Origin: Spongiibacteraceae bacterium | GTDB lineage: Bacteria; Pseudomonadota; Gammaproteobacteria; Pseudomonadales; PIVM01 | Direction: 5' to 3' | NCBI GenBank assembly: GCA_030618505.1 | Contig: JAUXDF010000041.1 | Coordinates: forward strand, 1 to 14,206 | Length of the DNA stretch: 14,206 bases | Shown here: positions 6,407 to 13,564 of the stretch, piece by piece | How positions within the stretch are numbered: the first letter of the stretch is position 1 | How the letters are laid out: the number at the start of each line of letters is the position of its first letter | Made by a program: the position numbers and the translations under genes | Notes under the pieces: generated by a model | Told to the model about the DNA's origin: nothing | Database searches by the model: none | The model's input: only the letters and a program-made list of their open reading frames with translations

Positions 6407-7348
6407 TTAGCCCAAAGGAATTGGACGTGACAAACCCTGAGTATCCTTCAGCTTTTTCATTCCCCAAAGGCAGGCGACAATAAAAGCCAAACAGCCCCAC
6501 TGCGCAGGTGTTAAACCCCAGTAGCGAGGATTGTCTTGCAGTGGGCGTAAAAACTCCATAAAAAATCGTGTCGGCCCATAGGTGAGCACTAACAACATAG
6601 AGTAAAAACCATGAAAACGAGGCTTGCGATCCAGCAATTTGAACACTGCCAGAGCAATCATCGAATAGAATACCTCATACAAACCCATATCATGGACTGC
6701 AACCACCCCCGGATAATCGACAGGGACTTGATCGGCATAACTAATAACAGCAGGATAGCCCTGTTCAATGCAGTGACTAAAGCGTAGATCCGCTGGCTGA
6801 TAGGACATCCACTGGGGAAACTCTATGGTGTGACCCTCAACCGGGCGACAAAAACGCCCAAGGAAAAAGCGTGTAGCCGTCCCCGGATGTTCGTGGTTAA
6901 TGGTGCAGCCAATACGGCCAAAGATCCAGGCGGCCAAAAATCCAAAGATAATACAGTCGGCATAGGGCCAAAAAGGCTTCTTGCGTTTATGAAAGATAAC
7001 AATAAAGGCAATCAGCGCAAAGATAAAACCACCAAAACTGGATAAACCCCCGGTTAAATCGAGAAAAAGCATCGGATTGGCAAAATACTCTTTAGGATGA
7101 TAAAAGAGCCCATAACCCACATGACCGCCAACAATGACCGCCAATACGGCCCAAATAAAAATCTCGTTGAGAATTTGCGGGTCGTAACCGATACGCTTGG
7201 CTCTGTTAGTTGCAACGACTTTGGCCAATATCGCACCAATCGCCAGAGAAAGGCCAAAGCCATAAATAGTAAAAGAGTCCGCTGACATAAAACCGGGTAG
7301 CGGAATATCAAATTTGATGGTCTGAAAATAAGGGATCAAGGGCTGCAT
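6407..7348 (-). CDS. Prolipoprotein diacylglyceryl transferase (Lgt)-family membrane protein, diverged paralogue
   Basis: This 313-residue polytopic protein has about seven hydrophobic segments (for example 28-45, 64-80, 103-120, 131-147, 226-240, 248-262, 283-298) and an Lgt-like layout: VGGHVGYGLFY (73-83), GGLSSFGGF (100-108), FGRIGCTINHEHPG (143-156), MGLYEVFYS (221-229) and YGPTRFFMEFLRPLQDNPRY (257-276). Lgt moves diacylglycerol from phosphatidylglycerol to prolipoprotein cysteines. Here the essential His of GMSFHGG (His103 in E. coli) is F105, and GNFINGE is changed to GCTINHE, so Asn146 becomes C148. The Arg of GR, the YGxxR motif and E265 remain. It is therefore probably not the housekeeping enzyme, and no thyA neighbour is present. 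HDMGLYE and NHEHPG look like motifs of a separate Lgt subfamily (from memory). A lipid-transfer role is inferred. Confidence 0.78.
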   Translation of the reverse strand: MQPLIPYFQTIKFDIPLPGFMSADSFTIYGFGLSLAIGAILAKVVATNRAKRIGYDPQILNEIFIWAVLAVIVGGHVGYGLFYHPKEYFANPMLFLDLTGGLSSFGGFIFALIAFIVIFHKRKKPFWPYADCIIFGFLAAWIFGRIGCTINHEHPGTATRFFLGRFCRPVEGHTIEFPQWMSYQPADLRFSHCIEQGYPAVISYADQVPVDYPGVVAVHDMGLYEVFYSMIALAVFKLLDRKPRFHGFYSMLLVLTYGPTRFFMEFLRPLQDNPRYWGLTPAQWGCLAFIVACLWGMKKLKDTQGLSRPIPLG

Positions 7349-7366
7349 TGTTTACATCTTGTGCTG

Positions 7367-7372
7367 ATTATA
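7367..7372 (-). promoter_or_regulatory. Candidate -10 element for the lgt-like gene
   Basis: On the minus strand a perfect TATAAT spans 7372 to 7367, ending 18 bases before the ATG at 7348. I find no good -35 at 16-18 bp, and the implied leader would be only about 12 bases, so this is tentative. Confidence 0.3.
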
Positions 7373-7523
7373 ATTATTGAATGTGACCCAAGGCCTGTAA
7401 ATCGGCGACTTTCGAGCTCGCCCAAGCCTTTGTCAAATATCGGTGATGAAAATCGCAGCATAGCGAATAATGCTGATAATGCATAGCCCGATTTCTACCA
7501 AAACACCTTCTGCCCAAAGGAGT

Positions 7524-7552
7524 TCAGGACTTTATCGCTTAGTGGTATGATC
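7524..7552 (+). promoter_or_regulatory. Candidate extended -10 promoter for cfa
   Basis: TGGTATGAT (7544-7552) is an extended -10 (TG, one base, then TATGAT, 5/6). The -35 position holds TTCAGG (7524-7529), a poor match, which is common for extended -10 or stationary-phase sigma promoters. Transcription would start near 7559, giving a leader of about 47 bases. E. coli cfa has a sigma-S promoter; whether this one does is unknown. Confidence 0.4.
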
Positions 7553-7605
7553 GGGCTATAACAACAATACTGCTCACCATACCTACAGTAAGGATTTCAC
7601 CCCTG

Positions 7606-8727
7606 ATGTCATTCGTCGATAAATACGTCATTAAAAAGCTAAACGAAGCGGATATAGAGATTAACGGCTCTCGGGACTGGGATATCACCGTTTACGACAA
7701 CAGCTGTCTTCGGCGCATTGTTACCCACGGTTCAATGGCTTTAGGGGAAACCTATGTCGAAAAACTTTGGGATGCTCCCCGTGTCGATCAGGTGATTGAT
7801 AAAATTCACCTTGCCTCCCACGGTGATATTCAAAACACCATTCCAGCCTTGGCCTCAAAGTTTTATGGCAAATTTGTCAATCAGCAAACACGCTCACGCT
7901 CAAAAACTGTCGGTGAACAGCACTACGATATTGGCAACGATTTCTACGAAAAAATGCTGGATAAACGCATGCTCTACACCTGTGCCTACTGGAAAGATGC
8001 AGACAATCTGGATCAGGCACAGGAAAATAAACTACAGCTCATCGGCCAAAAATTACAACTCGAACCCGGCATGCGGCTACTGGATTTAGGCTGCGGCTGG
8101 GGCGGTGCCGCAGGGTACTTTGCAGAGACTTTTGGGGTGGAAGTGCTTGGCGTCACCATATCCAAAGAACAGGCGATATGGGGACAACAAAAAAACCAGC
8201 ACCTACCTGTCGAGATTCGACACTGCGATTACCGTGATGTGCAAAACGAGACAAAAAAGTTTGACCGGGTAGTCAGCATTGGCCTGATGGAACACGTTGG
8301 CCCTAAAAACTATCAGTCGCTTATTGAAATTGTAAAACAATCGCTCACACCCGACGGACTGGCTCTGCTCCACACCATTGGCCGAAAAACCGAAGACAAG
8401 GTAACCGACCCCTGGTTTACTACTTACATCTTTCCCAACGGCTACCTGCCCTCCCTCGCTCAGTTCGCCCGCGCCGTTAACGACACCATGGTTATTGAAG
8501 ACATTCATAACATTGGCAATCACTACGATCGAACACTACTCGCCTGGTATGATAATTTTGTCGCTCATTGGGATCAATTTAAAGACCAATACCCCGATAA
8601 TTTCTTTAGAATGTGGGAATATTACCTACTCGCCTCGGCGGGCTCATTTCGTGCCCGCCACCAACAACTCTGGCAAGTGGTTCTGTCCCCGGATGGTGTA
8701 ATTGGTGGTTATGAGAGCGTGCGCTAA
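7606..8727 (+). CDS. cfa: Cyclopropane-fatty-acyl-phospholipid synthase
   Basis: This 373-residue enzyme (E. coli Cfa has 382) adds a methylene group from SAM across cis double bonds of membrane phospholipid acyl chains. The N-terminal lipid-binding domain (1-90) has INGSRDWDITVYD and ALGETYVEKLWD. The catalytic domain has GEQHYDIGNDFYEKMLD (103-119), the active-site cysteine C126 in TCAYWKDADNL, SAM motif LLDLGCGWGG (158-167), and bicarbonate-site residues E229 (LMEHVGPKNY), H256 and I258 (LHTIG) and Y307 (NHYDRT). All key residues are intact. AAGGA (7590-7594) lies 11 bases before the ATG, a rather long spacer. Regulation on entry to stationary phase is typical of the family. It is divergent from the lgt-like gene and flavoprotein, which makes a lipid-themed neighbourhood. 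Confidence 0.97.
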   Translation: MSFVDKYVIKKLNEADIEINGSRDWDITVYDNSCLRRIVTHGSMALGETYVEKLWDAPRVDQVIDKIHLASHGDIQNTIPALASKFYGKFVNQQTRSRSKTVGEQHYDIGNDFYEKMLDKRMLYTCAYWKDADNLDQAQENKLQLIGQKLQLEPGMRLLDLGCGWGGAAGYFAETFGVEVLGVTISKEQAIWGQQKNQHLPVEIRHCDYRDVQNETKKFDRVVSIGLMEHVGPKNYQSLIEIVKQSLTPDGLALLHTIGRKTEDKVTDPWFTTYIFPNGYLPSLAQFARAVNDTMVIEDIHNIGNHYDRTLLAWYDNFVAHWDQFKDQYPDNFFRMWEYYLLASAGSFRARHQQLWQVVLSPDGVIGGYESVR

Positions 8728-8818
8728 ACAGCATTAATGGCCTGTTCACCGCCTTCAATGGGTATTTAAGCAATTTATCTCCTCCAGAGTCTTTACAAAG
8801 GCAATATAGATGAGAGAT

Positions 8819-8834
8819 AGTGCAAATCTGCACT
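8819..8834. repeat. Small perfect hairpin after cfa
   Basis: AGTGCA (8819-8824) and TGCACT (8829-8834) form a 6-bp stem with the loop AATC, just outside and partly overlapping the left end of the larger inverted repeat. There is no T-run. Together with the larger element it may end cfa transcripts. Confidence 0.4.
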
Positions 8835-8987
8835 AATTAGTGCCCATCCAGAAATTAGACAAAGAGATCCTGGCCAACGCAAATCTTGCGACTTAAAGGC
8901 CTTGAAAAGGCCTAGGAGCTAGATTTGCGTTGGCTAGGAGCGGACTTAATTTTCGAAAACTTCCGGTTTCTGGTTAGGTACTAATTA
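8832..8987. mobile_element. MITE-like nested inverted repeat with flanking 8-bp direct repeat
   Basis: A symmetric element fills most of the 313-bp gap between cfa and the CBS gene. The outer arms at 8834-8854 and 8967-8987 are 21 bp and pair at 18 positions. The inner arms at 8868-8886 (TCCTGGCCAACGCAAATCT) and 8921-8939 are 19 bp and pair at 18 positions. The centre, AGGCCTT-GAA-AAGGCCT (8897-8913), is a perfect 7-bp stem. ACTAATTA occurs at both ends (8832-8839 and 8980-8987) and would be an 8-bp target-site duplication around a core of about 140 bp. No coding frame lies inside, which fits a non-autonomous miniature transposable element. A folded RNA or a terminator of cfa is the alternative. 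Confidence 0.6.
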
Positions 8988-9040
8988 AGAACAACAGCAC
9001 AGCCGCTGGTGAAACCACGGCCACTTTAACAAGGAAAGGT

Positions 9041-9445
9041 ATGATGCTAAAAAAAATAGAAGCCAAATATCATATGACCAAAAACCCTGTCACATTCAAA
9101 GCGGATACCGAAATTTTTGACGCTATCAGCGTTATGCTGGAAAAGAAAATTTCCGGGGCAACGGTGCTCAACGAGAAGAAAGAGGTGGTTGGCGTAATTT
9201 CTGAATTTGACTGTTTAAAAGCAATACTTAGCGGTAGCTACTATGAGCATGCTGGCGGCACCGTCGGTGAATTTATGACCGCTGAAGTGGAAGTGGTTGA
9301 CAAAGAAATGGATATTTTAAAAGTTGCGGAACGACTGATTAAAGGCAAACGCCGAAGACTTCCCATTGTTGAGGATGGTAAATTTGTTGGTCAGTACAGT
9401 ATTCGAAGTATTCTTAATGCGGTAAAAGATTTCAATAAAAAATAG
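9041..9445 (+). CDS. Two-CBS-domain protein
   Basis: This 134-residue protein consists of a CBS pair. CBS1 covers about 11-62 (HMTKNPVTFKADTEIFDAIS, then ISGATVLNEKKEVVGVISEFD). CBS2 covers about 78-130 (FMTAEVEVVDKEMDILKVAE, then RRRLPIVEDGKFVGQYSIRS). Such Bateman modules bind adenine nucleotides or SAM and usually regulate a partner; there is no enzymatic domain here. The start is one of two adjacent ATGs (9041 or 9044) behind AAGGA at 9031-9035, and both fit. The gene follows cfa on the same strand, but the MITE-like element lies between them, so joint transcription is doubtful. It ends at a very strong terminator. The ligand and partner are unknown. Confidence 0.9.
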   Translation: MMLKKIEAKYHMTKNPVTFKADTEIFDAISVMLEKKISGATVLNEKKEVVGVISEFDCLKAILSGSYYEHAGGTVGEFMTAEVEVVDKEMDILKVAERLIKGKRRRLPIVEDGKFVGQYSIRSILNAVKDFNKK

Positions 9446-9463
9446 GCCTGATGCAGGGATATT

Positions 9464-9513
9464 CAAGCCTCACATTAACGGTAAGCTTTGCCGTTAATGT
9501 GAGGCTTGTTAAT
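9464..9513 (+). terminator. Strong stem-loop terminator after the CBS gene
   Basis: CAAGCCTCACATTAACGG (9464-9481) pairs perfectly over 18 bp with 9491-9508 around a 9-base loop, followed by TTAATTTTA. The stem is unusually long for an ordinary terminator and could also block read-through from rlmKL on the other strand. Confidence 0.75.
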
Positions 9514-9565
9514 TTTAGCGCTTCATGAATTATTTTTTGATAACTACTCAGTAAAGACACAAGCT

Positions 9566-9643
9566 CGTCATTCCGGTACTCTTTTTGGCCGGAATCCAGT
9601 TTGCAGGACTCTGGATCCCCGACAAAATACTTCGGGAATGACG
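9566..9643. repeat. 78-bp intergenic REP-like repeat with GTCATTCC/GGAATGAC ends
   Basis: CGTCATTCC (9566-9574) and GGAATGACG (9635-9643) are perfect 9-bp outer inverted ends. Inside are two hairpins: ATTCCGG/CCGGAAT (9570-9576 with 9589-9595) and TCCCCGA/TCGGGAA (9616-9622 with 9632-9638, one mismatch). GGAATCCAG and CTGGATCC also pair across the centre. The pattern is that of the widely dispersed proteobacterial repeat built from GTCATTCC and GGAATCCAG blocks. It lies between the convergent CBS and rlmKL genes. Confidence 0.7.
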
Positions 9644-9668
9644 AAAATGGTGAATTCAAAGTGTTTAT

Positions 9669-11930
9669 TCATTTTTCAATCAGCCAGCAATGGTGAATGG
9701 ATTGATTTCTTTTAAAGTCCATATCAATCGTGCTTTTTGAAATATCTTTTACGGTGTAATTCTGCTCAATCTCATCACTCAATTTAAATCGACGCAGATT
9801 ATTCGAGAAAATCAGCTGCCCGCCATCCGCTAACAGCCGCATGCTGTCGTTAATCAACTCTTCATGATCACGTTGAATATCCAACACGCCTTCCATTCTT
9901 TTCGAGTTAGAAAAGCTCGGTGGATCAAGAAAAATCAAGTCGTACTGCTCATTACACGCCTTTAACCACTGCAGGCAATCAGCCTGAATAAAATGATGAT
10001 TACTTTCGCTGAGACCGTTGAGGGCAAAATTCTTTTTTGACCAGTTGATGTAACTGGCAGACATATCAACACTTGTCGTTGTGCTCGCTCCACCCTTTGC
10101 CGCATGCAATGAAGCAACACTGGTATAGCTGAATAAATTCAAAAAACGCTTACCCTTTGCCATCGAGGCAAGCTGTAAACGAAGCGGGCGATGGTCAAGA
10201 AAAAGCCCCGTATCAAGATAATCCTGCAGATTAACCAACACCCGACAATCGCCCTCGGTCACCTGAAAAAAATGGCCCGCTGAATCCAGTTTATCATATT
10301 GCGCACTGCCTTTTTGTACACGTCGCTGCTTGTAAACCACTTTATCAGCATCAACCTGAAAGGCCACCGGCACCGCCTGCTGCACTTCTCGAAAACGTTT
10401 TAACGCACTCACCGGATCGACACTTTTAGGTGGTGCATATTCGCTGACTTGTATCCAGTCACCGTAGCGATCAACCGCCACCGCATATTCAGGCATATCG
10501 GCATCATAGACCCGATAGCAGCTGATGTTATTTTTCCTCGCCCATTTACCCAGTAGCTTGATATTCTTTTTAAGCCTGTTGGCGAGCATTTGCGCGCCGC
10601 CGCTAAGCTCTACGGGCTTTGCAGCCAACTCTGTAGGTTGCGATCTATCAGCGGCCCGGGCATCTGCGACTTGGGTGTCAGCAGCTTGGGTGTCAACATC
10701 AACAGCTTGGGTGTCAGCGGTTTGGGTACGACTCTTGTCGTTGTGAGGACTGGCTTTACCACTGTCCTTTTTGTAAAGATCAATCAGCATTAACTTTGAG
10801 GCAATAGCCCCGTTATAGAGCGAATACTGTTTATGGCTGTACAAACCCATCGCCTTGGCAAGATCTTGATTACCGGTAAAAATGGCCGCCTTCCAACCAG
10901 AAAAGTCCTCTTTCAGACGCAGCCCAAGGTGCTCATAGAGCAACAGTAAAGTATCCTTTTCTCCGAGCCGCTCGCCGTAGGGTGGATTGCTGAGCACCAG
11001 GCCAAATTCGGTATTTGCCGGCCGTTGCAGCCTTGCCAGCTCCTGACAGCCAACACTGAGGTAGCCATCAAGCCCGGCCTGACTGATATTTTGCTGTGCT
11101 CGACGAATAACCTTTTGGTCGGCATCATATCCCCTGATCAACGGTAAACCCTTGGCAAGCCCTGCCTCTCGGCGCTGCTGGGCTTCGGTGCATATTTTCT
11201 CCCAAAGAACCGGGACATGTCCTAACCAACGATCAAAACCATGCCCTGATCGCAAAATACCGGGGGCAATATCCGCTGCCATCCAGGCCGCCTCTATCAG
11301 GAAAGTGCCAGAACCACACATAGGATCAAGCAAAGCATAACCCTGCTGCGCCAGCGCTGGCCAATCAGCCCGGAGTAATATCGCCGCCGCCAAATTCTCC
11401 TTCAAGGGCGCTGCACCCTGCCCACAACGATAAGCACGACGATGCAGGCTTCCCCCCGAAAGATCAATGCCTATGCTTAACACGCCTTTGTGGAGTCTGG
11501 TATGCACCCTGACATCAGGCTGCTCAGCACAAACATCGGGCCTTCGCCCTACGCGGTCACGAAAGGTATCGACAATCGCATCTTTAATCCGCAGTGCACC
11601 GTAATGGGTATGACGAACGCCATCGCTGCGGCCAACAAACTCGACCGCAAAAGATTGATCAACACCGAAATGATCCAGCCAGTCAATCTTCTTAGCCGCC
11701 TCGTAAACGTCCTCACCGCTCTCAATTGCGCTAGAAGCCTCCAACACCAAAACAACACGATTGGCCAGCCTCGACCACATACAGGCCCGATAGGCGACCT
11801 CAAGTTCAGCTTCAAACCAGACAATGGAAACAGACTCTTTGGTATTTTCAGCGCCCAAAGACTGTAATTCTTCGGCTAAAATATGCTCTAGTCCCTTCGG
11901 GCAAGTGGAAAAAAACCGCTTAATCGCCAT
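9669..11930 (-). CDS. rlmL: Bifunctional 23S rRNA methyltransferase RlmKL (m2G2445 and m7G2069)
   Basis: This 753-residue fusion of two SAM-dependent methyltransferases modifies helices 74 and 80 of 23S rRNA during 50S assembly. The THUMP domain lies at about 45-160. The N-terminal RlmL domain has LLDPMCGSGTFLIEAAW (200-216) and catalytic LSNPPYGERLG (313-323). The C-terminal RlmK domain has RFLNLFSYTSVASLHAAKGG (595-614) and LIFLDPPSFSNSKRM (665-679). E. coli RlmKL has 702 residues; the extra length is a low-complexity linker at about 388-445 with repeated DTQAAD-like units, coded by in-frame near repeats of CTTGGGTGTCA (at 10670, 10685 and 10706, plus strand). In the RlmK motif I the usual FSYTGTAT is FSYTSVAS. 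The start fits the family; the ribosome site is weak (TGGTGG). No frameshift is seen. Confidence 0.95.
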   Translation of the reverse strand: MAIKRFFSTCPKGLEHILAEELQSLGAENTKESVSIVWFEAELEVAYRACMWSRLANRVVLVLEASSAIESGEDVYEAAKKIDWLDHFGVDQSFAVEFVGRSDGVRHTHYGALRIKDAIVDTFRDRVGRRPDVCAEQPDVRVHTRLHKGVLSIGIDLSGGSLHRRAYRCGQGAAPLKENLAAAILLRADWPALAQQGYALLDPMCGSGTFLIEAAWMAADIAPGILRSGHGFDRWLGHVPVLWEKICTEAQQRREAGLAKGLPLIRGYDADQKVIRRAQQNISQAGLDGYLSVGCQELARLQRPANTEFGLVLSNPPYGERLGEKDTLLLLYEHLGLRLKEDFSGWKAAIFTGNQDLAKAMGLYSHKQYSLYNGAIASKLMLIDLYKKDSGKASPHNDKSRTQTADTQAVDVDTQAADTQVADARAADRSQPTELAAKPVELSGGAQMLANRLKKNIKLLGKWARKNNISCYRVYDADMPEYAVAVDRYGDWIQVSEYAPPKSVDPVSALKRFREVQQAVPVAFQVDADKVVYKQRRVQKGSAQYDKLDSAGHFFQVTEGDCRVLVNLQDYLDTGLFLDHRPLRLQLASMAKGKRFLNLFSYTSVASLHAAKGGASTTTSVDMSASYINWSKKNFALNGLSESNHHFIQADCLQWLKACNEQYDLIFLDPPSFSNSKRMEGVLDIQRDHEELINDSMRLLADGGQLIFSNNLRRFKLSDEIEQNYTVKDISKSTIDMDFKRNQSIHHCWLIEK

Positions 11931-12252
11931 TAAACACCACCAAATGCAATAGACTTTTTCATTATATTAAAACCTTTTTAATATCTTTTAGTTACAAAAA
12001 ACCAGAGTCTCAGACAAAATACAAGCACTTAGCTCAATATACTCCAGCTTTGTCTAGCTCGCTAAAAAAACCTGAGAATTTATTAGTCGACAAAAAGCAA
12101 AAAATTTGTTTTTTTAATAGTATGGCCTTTGAAAGTAACTGAGGCCGCGATGGACATCAAACTCCTCAACTTTAACCATAAACACTGACAGGAAACAAAA
12201 TAGAAAACTATTAAAAACAACAACATAATGGAACACCTGAGAGGTTTAGTGC
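11931..12252. other. AT-rich divergent intergenic region between rlmKL and rmf
   Basis: This 322-bp region holds no convincing gene. It contains an AT-only imperfect hairpin (12092-12101 with 12105-12114, followed by Ts), a weak GGCCT/AGGCC hairpin (12124-12128 with 12142-12146) and the candidate rmf promoter. A 12-codon ORF at 12150-12188 is considered and rejected. Confidence 0.6.
12185..12214 (+). promoter_or_regulatory. Candidate promoter for rmf
   Basis: CTGACA (12185-12190, 5/6 to the -35 consensus) is followed after 18 bp by TATTAA (12209-12214, 4/6 to the -10). Transcription would start near 12221, giving a leader of about 32 bases to the ATG at 12253. In E. coli rmf is induced by ppGpp in stationary phase; nothing here proves that control. 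Confidence 0.35.
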
Positions 12253-12456
12253 ATGAGAAGACAAAAACGTGATATGAACGAAAGAGCTTTTCAACGTGGA
12301 TATCAAGCCGGTGTGACGGGGAAATCCCATGACTCCTGCCCCCATGAAAACGGCGATTCACGCCAACAATGGGTCAACGGTTGGCGCGAAGGTCGTGTTG
12401 ACAATTGGGAAGGATTCACCGGAGTCGCCGGAGTTCACAAGGGCGTAGCCCACTAA
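12253..12456 (+). CDS. rmf: Ribosome modulation factor
   Basis: This 67-residue basic protein converts 70S ribosomes to inactive 100S dimers in stationary phase. MRRQKRDMNERAFQRGYQAG (1-20) is nearly the E. coli start MKRQKRDRLERAHQRGYQAG, and QQWVNGWREGR (38-48) matches the conserved C-terminal helix. E. coli Rmf is 55 residues. The extra tail DNWEGFTGVAGVHKGVAH (50-67) resembles the tail of Pseudomonas Rmf. The start is set by GAGAGG (12239-12244) with an 8-base spacer. A strong terminator follows. The gene lies between rlmKL and pyrD, a neighbourhood shared in broad outline with the E. coli pyrD-rlmKL-rmf region. Confidence 0.97.
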   Translation: MRRQKRDMNERAFQRGYQAGVTGKSHDSCPHENGDSRQQWVNGWREGRVDNWEGFTGVAGVHKGVAH

Positions 12457-12501
12457 ATACACATTTCCATATAAATTGAAACAATGCTTTTTCGCATATT
12501 C

Positions 12502-12522
12502 GGCCCGCTCTGCGGGCCTTTT
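12502..12522 (+). terminator. Rho-independent terminator of rmf
   Basis: GGCCCGC (12502-12508), loop TCT, and GCGGGCC (12512-12518) form a perfect 7-bp GC stem followed by TTTT. It also lies just after the pyrD stop on the opposite strand, where an A-rich stretch gives only a weak reverse signal. Confidence 0.88.
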
Positions 12523-12547
12523 CATTGAAGCCTACTATCACAATTAC

Positions 12548-13564
12548 TTAACCAGAAATAATTGCCCTGTTCACCTCGCCTATCAACTTTGGCCCATGAT
12601 AAACAAAACCACTGTATAACTGCACTAGACTGGCACCAGCCTTAATCTTCTCAACACCACTGGGCCCATCAACAATTCCGCCCACCCCTATAACCGGCAG
12701 CTTACCGTCAAGCGCAACACAGAGCTTTCTAACCACCTCTGTAGACTTTTCCGTCAGTGGGCCACCACTTAAACCACCCGCCTCTTGCGCATGCTGCAAG
12801 CCTTCTACACCCGCTCTTGATATCGTAGTATTGGTAGCAATCACACCATCAAGCTCAAATTCAATTAAAGCCCTGGCAACATCCTCAATATCGTCATCTG
12901 CCATATCAGGTGCTATCTTCACCACCAGCGGGACATAACGCCCATATTGTGCATGCAGCTGTTGCTGCTCCGATTTAATGCCTTCCAGCAAATGCCTGAG
13001 CGGCTCACCAAACTGAAGATCGCGCAGACCGGGAGTGTTGGGCGAGGACATGTTAACGGTAATATAAGATGCCTGCGGGTAAACTTTTTGCATGCAGCTG
13101 CGATAATCATCCACTGCGCGCTCAAGCGGGGTATCAAAGTTCTTGCCGATATTAATGCCCAGCACGCCTTTATAACCGGCATTTTTCACCTGTTCTACAA
13201 GGTGCTCAACACCCAGATTATTAAAGCCCATACGATTAATAATCGCCTGCTTTTGCGGAATACGAAAAAGACGTGGTTTCGGATTACCAGGCTGAGCCCT
13301 CGGCGTAACCGTGCCAACCTCCAGAAAGCCAAAACCCAACGCAGCAAGCCCGACAATATGATCAGCATTTTTATCCAGACCCGCCGCCAAACCTACCGGA
13401 TTAGGGAAGTGTAAGCCCATCACCTCACTGGGCTTATCAAGTGTATTAGCGCCCAGCAAACCACTTAAACCCAGTCGGGCCAGCAAATCCATCCCATTCA
13501 AAGCCAAATTGTGCGAAGCCTCTGTAGGTAGCTGAAACATAAGCTGTCGTAATAGCGAATACAT
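12548..13564 (-). CDS. pyrD: Dihydroorotate dehydrogenase (quinone), class 2
   Basis: This 338-residue inner-membrane-associated flavoprotein oxidises dihydroorotate to orotate with quinone as acceptor, the fourth step of de novo pyrimidine synthesis. Features: an amphipathic N-terminal helix for membrane contact (MYSLLRQLMFQL), NPVGLAAGLDKNADH, GTVTPRAQPGNPKPRLFRI, INRMGFNNLG, VLGINIGKN, VNMSSPNTPGLR with the class-2 catalytic serine, VKIAPD, IATNTT, and the FMN-binding GLSGGPL and VIGVGGIVDG. The frame extends upstream to 13669, but ATG 13564 is chosen because AGAGGG (13578-13573) lies 8 bases upstream and MYSLLR aligns with the E. coli start MYYPFVRK; E. coli PyrD has 336 residues. The stop faces the rmf terminator. 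An HDOD gene runs divergently. Confidence 0.96.
   Translation of the reverse strand: MYSLLRQLMFQLPTEASHNLALNGMDLLARLGLSGLLGANTLDKPSEVMGLHFPNPVGLAAGLDKNADHIVGLAALGFGFLEVGTVTPRAQPGNPKPRLFRIPQKQAIINRMGFNNLGVEHLVEQVKNAGYKGVLGINIGKNFDTPLERAVDDYRSCMQKVYPQASYITVNMSSPNTPGLRDLQFGEPLRHLLEGIKSEQQQLHAQYGRYVPLVVKIAPDMADDDIEDVARALIEFELDGVIATNTTISRAGVEGLQHAQEAGGLSGGPLTEKSTEVVRKLCVALDGKLPVIGVGGIVDGPSGVEKIKAGASLVQLYSGFVYHGPKLIGEVNRAIISG

Noticed and set aside
8606..8833. Minus-strand 75-codon frame at the 3' end of cfa
   Set aside because: It is antisense to cfa and runs into non-coding sequence, with no ribosome site or family.
11490..11867. 125-codon plus-strand open frame inside rlmKL
   Set aside because: It is a shadow of the strongly conserved THUMP/RlmL coding region on minus; the composition is that of antisense reading.
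12150..12188. 12-codon ORF upstream of rmf with a GAGG-like site
   Set aside because: It lies upstream of the likely transcription start for rmf, is very short and has no supporting signal.
12083..12361. 92-codon minus-strand frame across the rmf leader and rmf
   Set aside because: It overlaps rmf antisense and its AT-rich leader; hydrophobic composition comes from reading A/T runs.
12947..13414. 155-codon plus-strand open frame inside pyrD
   Set aside because: It is antisense to conserved PyrD motifs; no recognisable domain.
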